Shown: positions 1 to 9,567, counted from the stretch's first letter. The stretch: DNA of 41,693 nucleotides from Candidatus Eiseniibacteriota bacterium (GCA_005893165.1 VBOR01000095.1:1-41693); one strand, 5' to 3'. Numbers and translations are program-made. The notes: generated by a model from the letters alone, not told the origin.

Positions 1-310
1 TCCGCGCGCACTGCGTATTTCGCGATGGGAACGGGGCCCGATGTAGAGACGCGGGCACCCCTACGTCCGGGTACGGAGGCAGCATTATGCATGCCATGCA
101 ATCTCATGCCGGATTAGACAGCGAATTTGCATTATTTGCCCTCCTGGTGCCTCCCGGCGGCTCCGGAGAGAAATTCGTGCATGCCGATTCTACAAATTAT
201 TGTCCGAACGTCTCGAAAGCAGGAAACCACGGAGGTGGTGAGCCAGGAGGACATGCGGGGGTAATCTGGCGCTGGTGCGACGATCCCGCTGGGCGTACAG
301 TTCCGGTGAC
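1..310. other. Gene-poor left edge, no recognised coding region
   Basis: Nothing recognisable is coded here. The three forward frames entering from the left edge either stop within about 120 bases or (87-314) give a low-complexity Gly/Pro-rich translation that does not look like a protein. The composition is slightly less GC-rich than the genes to the right. It probably contains the promoter for the gene at 311, but I see no convincing -35/-10 pair. Confidence 0.5.
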
Positions 311-730
311 ATGAAAAAGTCTGGCGCGAGCCAAGGCCAGTCGGCATCGGAGCTCATCTCGCAAAGAATCGCCGAACTCGGGGACTGGCGCGGGGAAACC
401 CTCGGCAGAATGCGCAAGCTCATCAAGGAAGCAGCCCCGGACGTCGTCGAGGAGTGGAAGTGGATGGGCACTCCGATTTGGTCGTACGACGGCATCATCT
501 GCACCGGCGAGTCCTACAAGAATATAGTGAAGCTTACCTTCGCCAAGGGCGCGTCGTTGAAAGATCCGGTCCGTCTCTTCAACTCGAGTCTCGACGGAAA
601 CACACGCCGCGCGATCGACATCCACGAAGGAGAAGAAGTTGACGAGTCCGCCTTCAAGGCGCTCGTTCGCCAAGCGGTCGCCCTCAACAGTTCCGGCAAG
701 TCGAAACCTTCGAAGAAAGCAAAGGCCTAA
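311..730 (+). CDS. DUF1801 (YdhG-like) family protein
   Basis: A 139-residue soluble protein. The core around residues 30-115 has the DUF1801 pattern: a helix ending in [15 protein letters not shown], then short strands ([19 protein letters not shown]) and a F-x-x-LVRQAV helix. The family is small, cytoplasmic, related to YdhG and to frataxin-like folds, and has no proven reaction. The C-terminus is a Lys-rich tail ([11 protein letters not shown]), common in this family and possibly nucleic-acid binding. The ATG at 311 is chosen because an alternative in-frame start at 275 would add an unconserved Arg-rich stretch. The stop (728-730) is followed in the same frame, 12 nt later, by the CTG that probably starts the next gene, so the two are likely co-transcribed. 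Family assignment is fairly sure; function is unknown. Confidence 0.85.
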   Translation: MKKSGASQGQSASELISQRIAELGDWRGETLGRMRKLIKEAAPDVVEEWKWMGTPIWSYDGIICTGESYKNIVKLTFAKGASLKDPVRLFNSSLDGNTRRAIDIHEGEEVDESAFKALVRQAVALNSSGKSKPSKKAKA

Positions 731-742
731 GGGATTCCGCCC

Positions 743-2401
743 CTGAACAGGTCCGACCTGACGCGACGGTGGCTTCTCGTCGCGGGGCTGCTCCTCCTCT
801 GCACGATCTGCTTCTGGTGGCGCCTGGGCTACCTGGGGCTCATCGATCCGGATGAACCTTTCTACGCCCAATCTTGCCGGGAAATGCTCCAGGCTCACGA
901 TTGGGCCACTCCGCGGATCTTCGGCCAACCTCAGTTCGAGAAACCGATCTTCATCTACTGGCTCTCCATGGCCTCATTCCGGGGCTTGGGGAACCATGAG
1001 TTCGCCGCGCGAGCGCGGGCCGCTCGCTTTGCGTCTTTGCTGGCGTTCATGACATTGATCTTTGGAGCGCGCGCATTCAACAAGCGGACGGCCTTCCTGG
1101 CATCCCTGGTGCTCGCAACGAGCGTGGAGTTCTTCGTCTCGGCACGGATGGTTCTGACGGATATGCTGTTCGCGGCGTTCGTGTGCGGATCCGTGTTCTC
1201 GCTCTGGCTCGCGAGTCGTACCGAGCGCCCGTCCGGGCTGTGGTTCGTTGCCGCGTGCGGGATGAGCGGCCTCGCGGTGCTGACCAAGGGTCCGCTCGGG
1301 TTGATCCTCCCCGTATTCGCGATTCTTGCGGTGCTCCTCGTGCGAGGGAATCGGTTCCAGCCTCGACCTCTTCCGCTGGCGGGTGGGCTGGTCCTCTTCG
1401 CCGCGATTGCGGTGCCCTGGTATGCGATCATGTTGCAGAAGTTCGGGAAGGCCTACTTCGACGCCTTCTTCGTTCACGAAAACGTGGAACGATTCTTCCA
1501 CGCGGAACATCGCAGCAACAATCATGTCTACTACTATCTCGCCGTGCTCGCCGCGGGCTCGCTGCCGTGGTTGCCCGTTCTGGCCGCTTGGATGGGTGGC
1601 ATTCAAAGACGAGTCATGGAAGATGCCACTTCGCGCTTCCTGGCGACCTGGGGGCTCCTCTGCCTCGTATTCTTCACGCTTGCTCAGTCGAAGCTGCCCA
1701 GCTACGTCCTCTTTCTCTTCGTGCCTCTCGCGTTGCTGATAGGCCGGACTCTGGATCTGCTGCTCTTGGCGGAAGGCAGGGGCCGCCTGGAGAAGTGGGC
1801 GATGGCAGGGTTGGGTCTGGCCCAGGTAGTTCCGTTCCTGGTTGCCCCGCGAATGCTCCCGTACCCTGGCCTGGCATGGCCGCTCGGCCTTGTGGCGGTG
1901 TTCCTCACGATCGCGCTCGTGCTCCAGACGCGCCGCATCTCGCTCTCGTGGATTGCCGCGACCGGCTTCAGCTCGATCGTTCTGATCGTGGTGTGTCTGG
2001 CCTGGGCGGGTCCGTCCGTGGACGCGATCGTCTCTGCGCGCTCTCTGTCCCGGAAGGTTCTGGCAGAGCTGCGGCCATCCGAAACGCTCATGGCCTCGCC
2101 CTTGCTCGCGCGAGGCGTGACTTATTACACAGAGCGCCCGGTGACGGTTCTCTCGAACCGCGCCAAGCCGTTCTACACATCCCACCCGTTGCCGATCGTC
2201 CGCGGATCCGAGGGCTTGAATCGCCTACTCGACGAGGGAGGCGCTGCCCTGTGCGTCACCTCCGCGCACGACTGGGCGCGCCTCGTCCCGTCCCTGCACC
2301 CTGGGACCGGGGTCGTGCTCGACACGATAGGGGACAAGATCGTCGCCCGGGTGTCCGCGATGCGCCCCAAGGAATCTTCCACCATTGCTACGCTGCACTG
2401 A
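743..2401 (+). CDS. ArnT/PMT-like integral membrane glycosyltransferase (GT39/GT83 type), CTG start
   Basis: About 552 residues, hydrophobic, roughly a dozen membrane segments. The N-terminus has a first membrane helix and then the family signature [20 protein letters not shown], in which the Asp-Glu pair sits in the first periplasmic loop where these GT-C enzymes bind the lipid-linked sugar. Further on are [10 protein letters not shown] and [10 protein letters not shown], also typical of ArnT-like proteins. Such enzymes move a sugar from a polyprenyl carrier onto lipid A, a protein or another periplasmic acceptor; the acceptor here is unknown. The first ATG in frame (884) would cut off the signature, so the true start must be upstream. 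Between the previous stop (730) and the signature the only plausible start is CTG at 743, with TAAGGG about 10 nt before it. The downstream gene starts 2 nt after the stop. Confidence 0.85.
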   Translation: MNRSDLTRRWLLVAGLLLLCTICFWWRLGYLGLIDPDEPFYAQSCREMLQAHDWATPRIFGQPQFEKPIFIYWLSMASFRGLGNHEFAARARAARFASLLAFMTLIFGARAFNKRTAFLASLVLATSVEFFVSARMVLTDMLFAAFVCGSVFSLWLASRTERPSGLWFVAACGMSGLAVLTKGPLGLILPVFAILAVLLVRGNRFQPRPLPLAGGLVLFAAIAVPWYAIMLQKFGKAYFDAFFVHENVERFFHAEHRSNNHVYYYLAVLAAGSLPWLPVLAAWMGGIQRRVMEDATSRFLATWGLLCLVFFTLAQSKLPSYVLFLFVPLALLIGRTLDLLLLAEGRGRLEKWAMAGLGLAQVVPFLVAPRMLPYPGLAWPLGLVAVFLTIALVLQTRRISLSWIAATGFSSIVLIVVCLAWAGPSVDAIVSARSLSRKVLAELRPSETLMASPLLARGVTYYTERPVTVLSNRAKPFYTSHPLPIVRGSEGLNRLLDEGGAALCVTSAHDWARLVPSLHPGTGVVLDTIGDKIVARVSAMRPKESSTIATLH

Positions 2402-2403
2402 GG

Positions 2404-2913
2404 ATGGGTGTGGAAATGTCGGGCACACCAGACGAACGCCTGCTCGATGCTCTGCTGGACTCCTGGGACCGGAACAACACCATCCTGCTCAATCTGCTGC
2501 GCGCGCTCCCGGAGGGCGGGCTGGAAGTCAGGGTGATGGAGGGCAGCCCATCGATCGCTCAGCTGTTCACGCACATCCACTTTGTACGACTCGTGTTCGT
2601 CTTCGAAGACGCCCCCGAGTTCGCCCGAAATCTGCCCGAGGAAGAGTGGACGGTCGAACGTGACCCTGGTCGCATCGCACAGATGCTGAACGACAGCGCC
2701 AGGGCGGTGCGGGACGCGGTAAAGGGGAGGGTGGAAGCAGGCCGGGCCATGAACCTTCACTACGACCACCCAATTCTCCTGCTCCAGCACATGCTATGGC
2801 ACGAGGGCTACCATCACGGTCAGATAAAGCTGGCCCTCAAGGTGGCGGGTCGCCCAATAGCCGATAAGGAGGCCGGGCCGGTCACGTGGGGCGTCTGGAT
2901 GCGCAAGAAGTGA
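2404..2913 (+). CDS. DinB-like (YfiT/DinB superfamily) putative metal-dependent protein
   Basis: A 169-residue predicted four-helix-bundle protein. The DinB pattern shows in the helix LDSWDRNNTILLNLLRALPE, a His-containing helix (SIAQLFTHIHFVRL) and the closing helix LWHEGYHHGQIKLAL. The spaced histidines form the metal site in this superfamily, whose better-known members include thiol-S-transferases and DNA-damage-induced proteins of unknown reaction. It starts 2 nt after the glycosyltransferase stop, so translation is probably coupled; a second ATG at 2416 is a possible alternative start. Family is well supported; substrate is not known. Confidence 0.85.
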   Translation: MGVEMSGTPDERLLDALLDSWDRNNTILLNLLRALPEGGLEVRVMEGSPSIAQLFTHIHFVRLVFVFEDAPEFARNLPEEEWTVERDPGRIAQMLNDSARAVRDAVKGRVEAGRAMNLHYDHPILLLQHMLWHEGYHHGQIKLALKVAGRPIADKEAGPVTWGVWMRKK

Positions 2914-2963
2914 CCCACGACGCGGGGAATGAGCCGGGGAGAAGGAAGGGCTCCCAGCTCCGG

Positions 2964-3821
2964 TCAGTACCTCGAGGCGGAATGCTCCACCCCGTCCATC
3001 TCGCCGTCGTGGTCGTTGTCCGCTCCGAAGTTGATCGCGTGGCGGATGGCGCTCTCGATCGCCTGGGCGTTGTCGGGGTTCCGGGGATCGAGGAAGCGTC
3101 CTTCGCGGTCCACGAGCCAGCGGCTCAGATCGAAAACCAGAAACGCGGTGGCCGGAGTGCCGGTTTGGACCGTGAACGCTCCGCGAATTTGGAACTCATC
3201 GTCGAGCCGCGTCTTGAACGTGAACGGTCCGCCACCGTTCCCGGCGATGGTTCCTTCCAGGTCGACGGTGCTCCCGATCAGGAATGCGAGATTCGGCGTG
3301 GCGGCAGCGTCTCCTTCGTGAAGCGCTTGCAGGTGACCTTGAATCCGTTCGTAGAGGCCCGGGGGCACGAGCTTCGTATCCAGGCTATCGGCGTGATGGG
3401 AGAGAAGGTCGATCACGAAGGGGCCGCGGAATACGATCCCGTCCTCATGCTGATCTTGCTGCTCTGAATCCGCCTCTGCGTGTCCCACGGGGTCGTTGCG
3501 CTCCACGTCCGTGGTGTCATTCTCGTCATCTCCACCCTGGGAGGTCTTGAAACGGACGTCGCGGACGACGAGAAGCGCGCGAGTGAACGTCACGTTCACG
3601 TGGGTCGTATCCGTGTCCGATAACGCGAGGCCCGCGGTGCGAAGCGCGCGAACCGTGCTCGCGCCGGTACCGCCGGCTTCCAGCGTCATCGGCACGAGAC
3701 CGCTCGGGGCGGTGGACTGCTTTCCACACCCGATCGCGCTGAAGCCGAGTGCTGCCAAGATCAGAAATGAGCCGAGGAGCAAGCAACGGGGTTCGGTGGG
3801 GCGCAAGCTGAAGGGGTTCAT
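2964..3821 (-). CDS. DUF4382-like secreted lipoprotein
   Basis: A 285-residue protein with a lipoprotein signal: a hydrophobic stretch (LLLGSFLILAALGFSAIG) followed by Cys, then a Ser/Pro-rich linker. The body resembles DUF4382-type extracellular domains: VNVTFTRALLVVRDVRFKT, later VIDLL, then a beta-rich segment ending AFLVFDLSRWLV. Near the C-terminus DNDHDGEMDG resembles a calcium-binding Asp loop. A central acidic stretch (GGDDENDTTDVERND) is probably a flexible insert. The ATG at 3821 is preferred over an upstream in-frame start (3890) because it places the signal near the N-terminus and has GGAGA upstream. Probably anchored to the outer membrane or surface. Function unknown. Confidence 0.8.
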   Translation of the reverse strand: MNPFSLRPTEPRCLLLGSFLILAALGFSAIGCGKQSTAPSGLVPMTLEAGGTGASTVRALRTAGLALSDTDTTHVNVTFTRALLVVRDVRFKTSQGGDDENDTTDVERNDPVGHAEADSEQQDQHEDGIVFRGPFVIDLLSHHADSLDTKLVPPGLYERIQGHLQALHEGDAAATPNLAFLIGSTVDLEGTIAGNGGGPFTFKTRLDDEFQIRGAFTVQTGTPATAFLVFDLSRWLVDREGRFLDPRNPDNAQAIESAIRHAINFGADNDHDGEMDGVEHSASRY

Positions 3822-4017
3822 GGCCTTGTTCTCCAAGTCGACGATGTGTGCCAGGGCCTCAGGAGAGCGTGGGAGACTCCCCCAAAACACGCATGTGGCC
3901 GCCTCGGTTCCAGAGCGGGCAGGCTTCCGTTCAGCTTAGTCGGGTACCTCTACATGGGGGTAATTGAGGCCAGGCGATGACCCGAGAAGGCATCCCCTCT
4001 GGATAAGGAGGCACACG

Positions 4018-4506
4018 ATGTGGAACCCTGTCACGCGCAATACCTTGAAAACTCTCGTGCTAACTCTGGGTCTGTACTCGGGCGCGCACGTGATCGCGAT
4101 GCTCGCACACCCGATGCCGGTGGGTGCCTCCACCGAATCTGCTGCGTTGAAACACCCTGAAGATTCGCGAAGGGCCCAGATCAAGGAACTGAACGAACAA
4201 ATTCGAAGGCTTCGGGAGCAATATGAGGCTCAGGCGGCTCCCCTCCAAGCGCAGCTCAAGGCCCTTCGGGAGAAGCTCGACGCAGAGGTCAAGTCGCTCG
4301 AGGCGCAACGCGAAGCGCTCGTGCAGGACGGCGAGTCGCCGGGACTCAAGGCCCTCAATGAGGAGGAGGCGAGCCAACTGGCTGCGCTCGAAAATCAGGA
4401 GAGAGCCGAGATTGAAAAGGTTCGCCAGCGCTACAGCGAGGAGCGGAAACGCATTCAACAGGCGTTTCAGCAGCGACGTCACAGTCTGGAGATCGGGAAG
4501 AAATAG
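4018..4506 (+). CDS. Exported coiled-coil protein of unknown function
   Basis: A 162-residue protein. The N-terminal helix (about residues 10-36, ending at PVGAS) looks like a signal peptide or membrane anchor. The rest is almost entirely charged helix with heptad-like Leu/Ala spacing, for example IKELNEQIRRLREQYEAQ and LQAQLKALREKL, rich in Glu, Gln, Arg and Lys, so a periplasmic coiled coil is likely. A strong ribosome-binding site, AAGGAGG at 4005-4011, lies 6 nt before the ATG and fixes the start. It faces the small gene at 4532-4927 tail to tail with 25 nt between stops. I do not recognise a family; OmpH/Skp-like periplasmic chaperones are superficially similar but I see no specific match. 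Confidence 0.75.
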   Translation: MWNPVTRNTLKTLVLTLGLYSGAHVIAMLAHPMPVGASTESAALKHPEDSRRAQIKELNEQIRRLREQYEAQAAPLQAQLKALREKLDAEVKSLEAQREALVQDGESPGLKALNEEEASQLAALENQERAEIEKVRQRYSEERKRIQQAFQQRRHSLEIGKK

Positions 4507-4531
4507 CGCCGCGCAGAGTGTCGCGGGAAAT

Positions 4532-4927
4532 CTATGAGTGCCTCTTCAATCGTCGGATGAAGTGCTGTTCGGCGCTCTCGCCTTTCGACGGGCTCGAACT
4601 CTGGTCACTGTCCGATGGTGACGCCTCACCATCGGAGGGAGTGGAGAAGCTGGGAGGCAGGTACGGGTCGTCAGACGGAGCGCCGACTTCGGGATAGGAA
4701 GGCTGAGGAGCGGAACGGGCGTCAGGTTCCGCGGAGGAACGCTCCTCTTCATGTGGCCCAGAGCGTGGGTTCTGGAGAGGAGAGGATTCCGCCGAGGGGA
4801 TGGCAACGGCTTTGGGGGGTTCCGCCTTGTGACCCGTGCTGCCGACGTGTGCGATCCATGTCAGCAGAACCGCGCTGAGCACGAGTATGATGATTCCGTA
4901 GGCAACGAACCGGTAGCTGGTTCCCAT
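4532..4927 (-). CDS. Small single-span membrane protein with Pro/Ser-rich tail
   Basis: A 131-residue protein of unknown function. One hydrophobic segment near the N-terminus (YGIIILVLSAVLLTWIAHV, about residues 9-28) is followed by a long disordered tail rich in Pro, Ser, Glu and Asp. The tail would lie outside the membrane if the N-terminus is cytoplasmic. The ATG at 4927 is supported by GGAGAG about 6 nt upstream; a start ten codons earlier lacks that support. Low sequence complexity means little else can be said. It is convergent with the coiled-coil gene and divergent from the gene at 5064. Confidence 0.6.
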   Translation of the reverse strand: MGTSYRFVAYGIIILVLSAVLLTWIAHVGSTGHKAEPPKAVAIPSAESSPLQNPRSGPHEEERSSAEPDARSAPQPSYPEVGAPSDDPYLPPSFSTPSDGEASPSDSDQSSSPSKGESAEQHFIRRLKRHS

Positions 4928-5063
4928 CCAATTCTCTCCGCGCTGTTGAGTGCACACATCACGGCCTGTGCGGTACGGAAACCCGAATCCACACGGACTC
5001 CTCGTCTCTTAGGTATATCGGCAGTTCCGACTGGTGTCTTAGCGATCGCGTATGGAGGGAACT

Positions 5064-5900
5064 ATGGTGCCTGCTCGGAAGCGAAGTCGTACGAAGCCAA
5101 AGGCCTCCCCTTCGGGTGGTGGCGCCAGGTTTACCCGGGGGGAGCATGTTCGCGTCGTACCCCTCTACCAACCCAAGCCCAAGGTCCCGATAGAGGGCGC
5201 ACGCGAGATCCGTGAAGTCGAGGAAACGAGACTCGCGAGCCTCACGTATCGCGGCGGTCCTCTTCTGACCCGGGTGGAGGTGTACACGATCTTTTGGGGA
5301 GTGACCTGGAAAGAGCCGGCCGGCCAGGAGCTGATGAAACGAATCAACGATTTCTACCACGCCATACTCCCGAGTCCGCTTCTGACTCAGATGGAGGAGT
5401 ACAACGTGCCGGGTCAGCAGATCGGTCATGGCGTGTGGGTGGGTACCAAGGCCATCTCCACCGGGGCGCCGAAGGTGAGCGTGACGGACACGACGGTCCG
5501 CACGTGGCTGAAGAAATGGACGAACGGTGGAACGGTCCGTCGATGGACGAAGAACGCGCTCTATTTCATCTATCTCGACCCAGGGATCGTCTCGGTCATG
5601 GGCGGTGCGCGATCGTGCCAGAGCTTCTGTGGATACCACAACAATGCCGGCAAGCTGTACTACGCGGTCATGCCCTACCCGAGTTGTACGGGATGCCTGG
5701 GAGGCATGGACCCGTTTGACGCGCTCACGGGCACGAGCTCCCACGAGCTATGTGAAGCGATCACGGACCCTGTTCCGGGCACCGGCTGGTACGACGACAA
5801 CTTCGGTGAAATAGGAGACATCTGCGCTTGGCGGTTCAAGCAGGTGGTGGGTTACACCGTGCAGCTCGAGTGGTCAAACAAGCACCAAGGTTGTATCTGA
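5064..5900 (+). CDS. EXORDIUM / phosphate-induced-protein-like putative zincin
   Basis: A 278-residue protein. The C-terminal part carries SSHELCEAITDP (His227, Glu228) followed by GWYDDNFGEIGDICAW. This spacing of His-Glu, Thr-x-Pro, Trp-Tyr and Glu-Ile-x-Asp-x-Cys matches, as I recall it, the C-terminal signature of plant EXORDIUM/phosphate-induced proteins and their bacterial relatives. The HExxE core looks like a metallopeptidase helix, but activity is unproven in the family. A Cys-rich middle (CQSFCGYHNN, PSCTGCLGG) suggests disulfides and an extracellular location, yet the N-terminus is Arg/Lys-rich with no obvious signal peptide. The ATG at 5064 has GGAGGG just upstream; the ATG at 5052 has none. 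The gene stands alone between divergent and co-directional neighbours. Confidence 0.75.
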   Translation: MVPARKRSRTKPKASPSGGGARFTRGEHVRVVPLYQPKPKVPIEGAREIREVEETRLASLTYRGGPLLTRVEVYTIFWGVTWKEPAGQELMKRINDFYHAILPSPLLTQMEEYNVPGQQIGHGVWVGTKAISTGAPKVSVTDTTVRTWLKKWTNGGTVRRWTKNALYFIYLDPGIVSVMGGARSCQSFCGYHNNAGKLYYAVMPYPSCTGCLGGMDPFDALTGTSSHELCEAITDPVPGTGWYDDNFGEIGDICAWRFKQVVGYTVQLEWSNKHQGCI

Positions 5901-5936
5901 TCGACGGCAGCCGTTGGGGTCGTGTATAACGACGGG

Positions 5937-8090
5937 ATGGTGTTCCTTCGGAGCCTTGGGACCGGCCTTGTTGCCGGGGCGATCTTGGGCAGCCTTCAAA
6001 CGGTGCCGGCCGCCGCGTCGCCGAACCCCGCGTCCCACGAGGCAGCGAGATCTTCCGCCAGGAAACCGCCGGCCTCCGCGGACCCCTATCTCTGGCTCGA
6101 GGACGTGACCGGCAAGCGCGCGCTGGCCTGGGTCGAGAAGCGAAACGCCGAGACGAAGCGCGAGCTCGCGAAGAGCGATTCCTTCCGTGAGCTGAACACC
6201 CGCATCCGCGAAATCCTCGATTCGGACGCCCGCATTCCATACATCGCGAAGCTCGGCGACTCCTACTACAACTTCTGGAAGGACCCGGACCACCCGCGGG
6301 GGCTGTGGCGCAGGACGAGCCTGGCGCAGTACCGGACCCTGCGGCCGGGCTGGGAGACCGTCCTGGATCTCGACTCCCTTTCCAAGGTCGATCGGGTCGC
6401 ATGGGTCTGGGAGGGAGCCATTCCACTGCCGCCGGAATACCAGCGCTGCCTCGTGCAGATCTCGAGGGGAGGCTCCGACGCGCACGTGGTCCGTGAATTC
6501 GATCTCACCACGAAGTCGTTCGTCCCGGGCGGATTCTCCTTGCCGGAGGCCAAGAGCCAGGTCGCCTGGCGCAGCCTCGACACGCTGTACGTGGGCACGG
6601 ACTTCGGTCCCGGGTCGCTGACCCAGTCGGGATACAACCGCATCGTCAAGACATGGAAGCGCGGCATGCCGCTGGAATCGGCGACGAGTGTATTCGAGGG
6701 CAAGCCCACCGACGTCGACGTCAACGCCGTTCACTCGTTCACACCTGGATACGAGCGCGACCTCGTCACGCGCGATGTGGCCTTCTATAACACGGAAGCG
6801 TTCGTCCAGAGAGGCGAGCAATGGGTCAAGCTGGACAAGCCCTCGAGCGCCGACGCGGGCTTTTTCCGCGAATGGCTGCTCCTGAGCCTTCGTGATCCAT
6901 GGAAGCTGGAATCGAGGACCTGGCCCGCCGGCGCGCTCCTCGCGATTCCACTGGACTCGTTCCTCGCGGGCCGTCGCGATTTCGACATGCTGTTCGAGCC
7001 CGCACCGAGACGGTCCCTGTCGGCGTACGCACCCACCCAGGCCGCGATCCTGCTCACCACGCTCGATAACATCCGGACCCGGATCCTCGCACTGCATCGA
7101 GAAGGAGGTCGCTGGGCGACGGAGACCCTTCCGGGCGTCCCTGAATTCGGCTCGAGCGGCGTGCAGCCCGTCGATCCTCTGCGATCCGACGATTATTTCC
7201 TGAACACGACGAATTTCCTGATGCCCAGCAGCCTTTCATTGGGAACCGTCGGGCACGACGTGCCCGATCTCCTGAAGCACGCGCCCTCCTTCTTCGACAC
7301 GACAGGGCTCGAGGTGACCCAGCACGAGGCGGTCTCCAAAGACGGCACCAAGATCCCCTATTTCCAGGTATCGAGACGAGGAATGCCTCAGGACGGCACG
7401 GCGCCCACGCTCATGACAGGATACGGCGGGTTCGAGATTCCGTTCCTTCCCTTCTATAGCGGCAGCGTCGGACTCGCGTGGCTGAGCCGCGGCGGAACGT
7501 TCGTGACCGCCAACATCCGCGGAGGCGGAGAATTCGGGCCGGAGTGGCATCAGGCGGCGGTGAAGGCGGAGCGGCACCACACCTACGAGGATTTCATCGC
7601 GGTGGCCGAGGACCTCATCCGCCGCAAGGTCACGGGCCCCGCCCATCTCGGCGCGATCGGCGGCTCGAATGGGGGACTTCTGGTCGGGAACATGCTGACC
7701 ATGCGTCCCGATCTCTGGGGCGCGATCGTCTGCCAAGCGCCGCTCCTCGACATGCGGCGCTACCACAAGCTCCTGGCCGGGGCGTCCTGGGAGGCGGAGT
7801 ACGGCAACCCGGACGATCCCAAGGAATGGCAATTCATGCGCGCCTGGTCGCCGTATCAGAATCTCCAGAGGGGAGTGAAGTATCCACCCGTGCTGTTCAC
7901 CACATCCACGCGCGACGACCGCGTGCACCCAGGACACGCGCGCAAGATGGCCGCCAGGATGCTGGCGATGGGGGATCGCGTGCTCTTCTACGAGAATGTC
8001 GAGGGAGGACACCCCGGGTCCGCGACGAACGAGCAGCAAGCGTTCATGCTGGCCCTGGCGTTCGACTTCCTCTGGAGGCATTTGAAATAG
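5937..8090 (+). CDS. Prolyl oligopeptidase family serine peptidase (S9A)
   Basis: A 717-residue protein with a signal peptide (about residues 1-28, ending AAAS), so probably periplasmic. The N-terminal signature DPYLWLEDVTGKRALAWV is typical of S9A, followed by a seven-bladed propeller region and then an alpha/beta-hydrolase domain starting near residue 450. The catalytic triad is visible: Ser577 in GGSNGG, Asp660/661 in TRDDRVHPGH and His692 in EGGHPG. The oxyanion-side motif NIRGGGEFGPEWHQA is intact. The family cuts short peptides after Pro or related residues. Length is normal. A GTG at 5922 is a possible alternative start; ATG 5937 gives the cleaner signal peptide. Its stop is 43 nt from the end of the convergent OPT transporter, which might import its peptide products if it were intact. 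Confidence 0.95.
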   Translation: MVFLRSLGTGLVAGAILGSLQTVPAAASPNPASHEAARSSARKPPASADPYLWLEDVTGKRALAWVEKRNAETKRELAKSDSFRELNTRIREILDSDARIPYIAKLGDSYYNFWKDPDHPRGLWRRTSLAQYRTLRPGWETVLDLDSLSKVDRVAWVWEGAIPLPPEYQRCLVQISRGGSDAHVVREFDLTTKSFVPGGFSLPEAKSQVAWRSLDTLYVGTDFGPGSLTQSGYNRIVKTWKRGMPLESATSVFEGKPTDVDVNAVHSFTPGYERDLVTRDVAFYNTEAFVQRGEQWVKLDKPSSADAGFFREWLLLSLRDPWKLESRTWPAGALLAIPLDSFLAGRRDFDMLFEPAPRRSLSAYAPTQAAILLTTLDNIRTRILALHREGGRWATETLPGVPEFGSSGVQPVDPLRSDDYFLNTTNFLMPSSLSLGTVGHDVPDLLKHAPSFFDTTGLEVTQHEAVSKDGTKIPYFQVSRRGMPQDGTAPTLMTGYGGFEIPFLPFYSGSVGLAWLSRGGTFVTANIRGGGEFGPEWHQAAVKAERHHTYEDFIAVAEDLIRRKVTGPAHLGAIGGSNGGLLVGNMLTMRPDLWGAIVCQAPLLDMRRYHKLLAGASWEAEYGNPDDPKEWQFMRAWSPYQNLQRGVKYPPVLFTTSTRDDRVHPGHARKMAARMLAMGDRVLFYENVEGGHPGSATNEQQAFMLALAFDFLWRHLK

Positions 8091-8133
8091 TGCCGTGGAC
8101 ACCCTGATCGGCAAGACGATGTCGGGGGTTCCC

Positions 8134-9567
8134 TCACCGCGCCTTGGCGGACCGCCGGAGCATCCACCCGTACAGCCAGACAATCACTCCAACGAAGCCA
8201 AACAATCCGAGCCACGGGGCAGGCGCGAATTCCTCGGGCACGAGCCCGATCGGAGCGTCCTTCGAGAAGCCCACGATGAGGCCGGCGTTGATCACGCCCC
8301 ACAAGCTCTCACCCACGATCAATCCCGACGCCACGAGCGTGCCGAGCCGCTCCGCGCGGGCAGGATTCGGCATCCTGCGGGCGCGCCCGTCGTACCAGTG
8401 CGAGAGCACCGCTCCGACGACGACCGCGAACGTCGCCGACATCGGGAGATAGATCCCGATGCCGACCGCCAGCGGAGGGATGCGCAGCTTCTTCATCGCG
8501 CCCAGTGTCGTGTCGAGCAGGATGAGGCCGACGCCGACGAGGGCGCCGATGCCGAGCATCTTCCAGTCGAGGTTTCCGCCGATCACGCCCTGGGCGAGGG
8601 CGGAGATGAGGGTGGCCTGCGGCGCCGGAAGGGGATTGGGCGCGACGACGCCGACGTTCGCGGCTCCGGCGAACCCATACGCCTTGGCGAGCAGGTTGAG
8701 CACCGATGGAATCACGGATGCGCCGGCGGCCACGCCCACGATGAGCGCGATCTGCTGGCGCATGGGTGAGGCGCCGACGAGCTGGCCGGTCTTCAGATCT
8801 TGCAGGTTGTCGTTCGAGATCGTCGCGCACGCGAAGACGATCGCGGTGATGAAGAGCGCGCACGCGACGAGGGCGGGACGCGTCTCCGGAGTCGGCGGCA
8901 CCGCGATAACGAATGCCGACGCGCACAGCACCACCGAGAGGATGCCGACTCCCGAGATCGGGCTGTTCGAGGCGCCGATGAGGCCTGCCATGTATCCGCA
9001 GATCCCGGCGATGAGAAAGCCGCCGATCAGGACGAACGGGACGGCGATCAGCGTGAGCGGCACCGCGCTCGGGGCGAGCGACGTCGACTTCGCAAACGTG
9101 AAGGCGAGCCAGGCGGCGATGACGAGACACACGGCTGTGAGCGCGACGATCCAGCCTGGAGCGAGATCCCGGTCCCGGTCGTTGCCGGAGCTCGCGGTCC
9201 GAGAGGCGACGAGCGTGGCCACGAGCCCGCCAAGGACCGGCCTCGCCAGGGTCGCCAGCGTGTAGACCGCGGCGACGGCGATCGCGCCGGCGCCGATGAA
9301 CCGCACCTGCGTTCGCCAGATCGCAAGGGTGTGGGCCGCGAGCGCCACGCCATGGGCCGCCGGCTGCATGGAGGTCAGGATCGGCACGGCGATCCCCCAC
9401 GAGATCACGAGGCCCGTCAGCATCGCCATCCCGACCGACAGTCCCACCAGATGTCCCGCGCCGAGAAGCGCGAGCGACCAGGCGATGTCGTACCCGCTCG
9501 AGGCCGAGGCGCCGACCCGGAAGAAGCCGGTCACTTCCGCGGCCGCGATGCGCGTCGCCGTGGCGCG
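8134..9567 (-). CDS. OPT family oligopeptide transporter, C-terminal part (frameshifted gene)
   Basis: This frame carries most of an OPT-superfamily membrane transporter: many hydrophobic helices, with GNLDWKMLGIGALVGVGLIL, AVGIGIYLPMSATFAVVVGA and a final helix VGVIVWLYGWMLRRSAKAR. Members import oligopeptides or metal chelates with protons. The protein-like reading begins at about 9564 with ATATRIAAAEVTGFFRVG; the preceding N-terminal part (9531-9920) is in another frame. In relatives, a conserved stretch containing LPYPEG-like residues lies between LRRA and the AEV helix. That stretch is absent here, so both a frame change and a short loss have occurred at about 9560-9575. Upstream of 9567 this frame gives an Arg/His/Pro-rich nonsense translation. 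Confidence 0.85.
   Translation of the reverse strand, partial: RATATRIAAAEVTGFFRVGASASSGYDIAWSLALLGAGHLVGLSVGMAMLTGLVISWGIAVPILTSMQPAAHGVALAAHTLAIWRTQVRFIGAGAIAVAAVYTLATLARPVLGGLVATLVASRTASSGNDRDRDLAPGWIVALTAVCLVIAAWLAFTFAKSTSLAPSAVPLTLIAVPFVLIGGFLIAGICGYMAGLIGASNSPISGVGILSVVLCASAFVIAVPPTPETRPALVACALFITAIVFACATISNDNLQDLKTGQLVGASPMRQQIALIVGVAAGASVIPSVLNLLAKAYGFAGAANVGVVAPNPLPAPQATLISALAQGVIGGNLDWKMLGIGALVGVGLILLDTTLGAMKKLRIPPLAVGIGIYLPMSATFAVVVGAVLSHWYDGRARRMPNPARAERLGTLVASGLIVGESLWGVINAGLIVGFSKDAPIGLVPEEFAPAPWLGLFGFVGVIVWLYGWMLRRSAKAR

Noticed and set aside
197..928. Long minus-strand open frame opposite the DUF1801 and glycosyltransferase genes
   Set aside because: It is a shadow of two well-supported plus-strand genes; its translation is Arg/Glu-rich with no motif.
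974..2185. 403-codon minus-strand frame opposite the glycosyltransferase
   Set aside because: A high-GC shadow frame; the plus strand encodes a clear membrane enzyme over the whole stretch.
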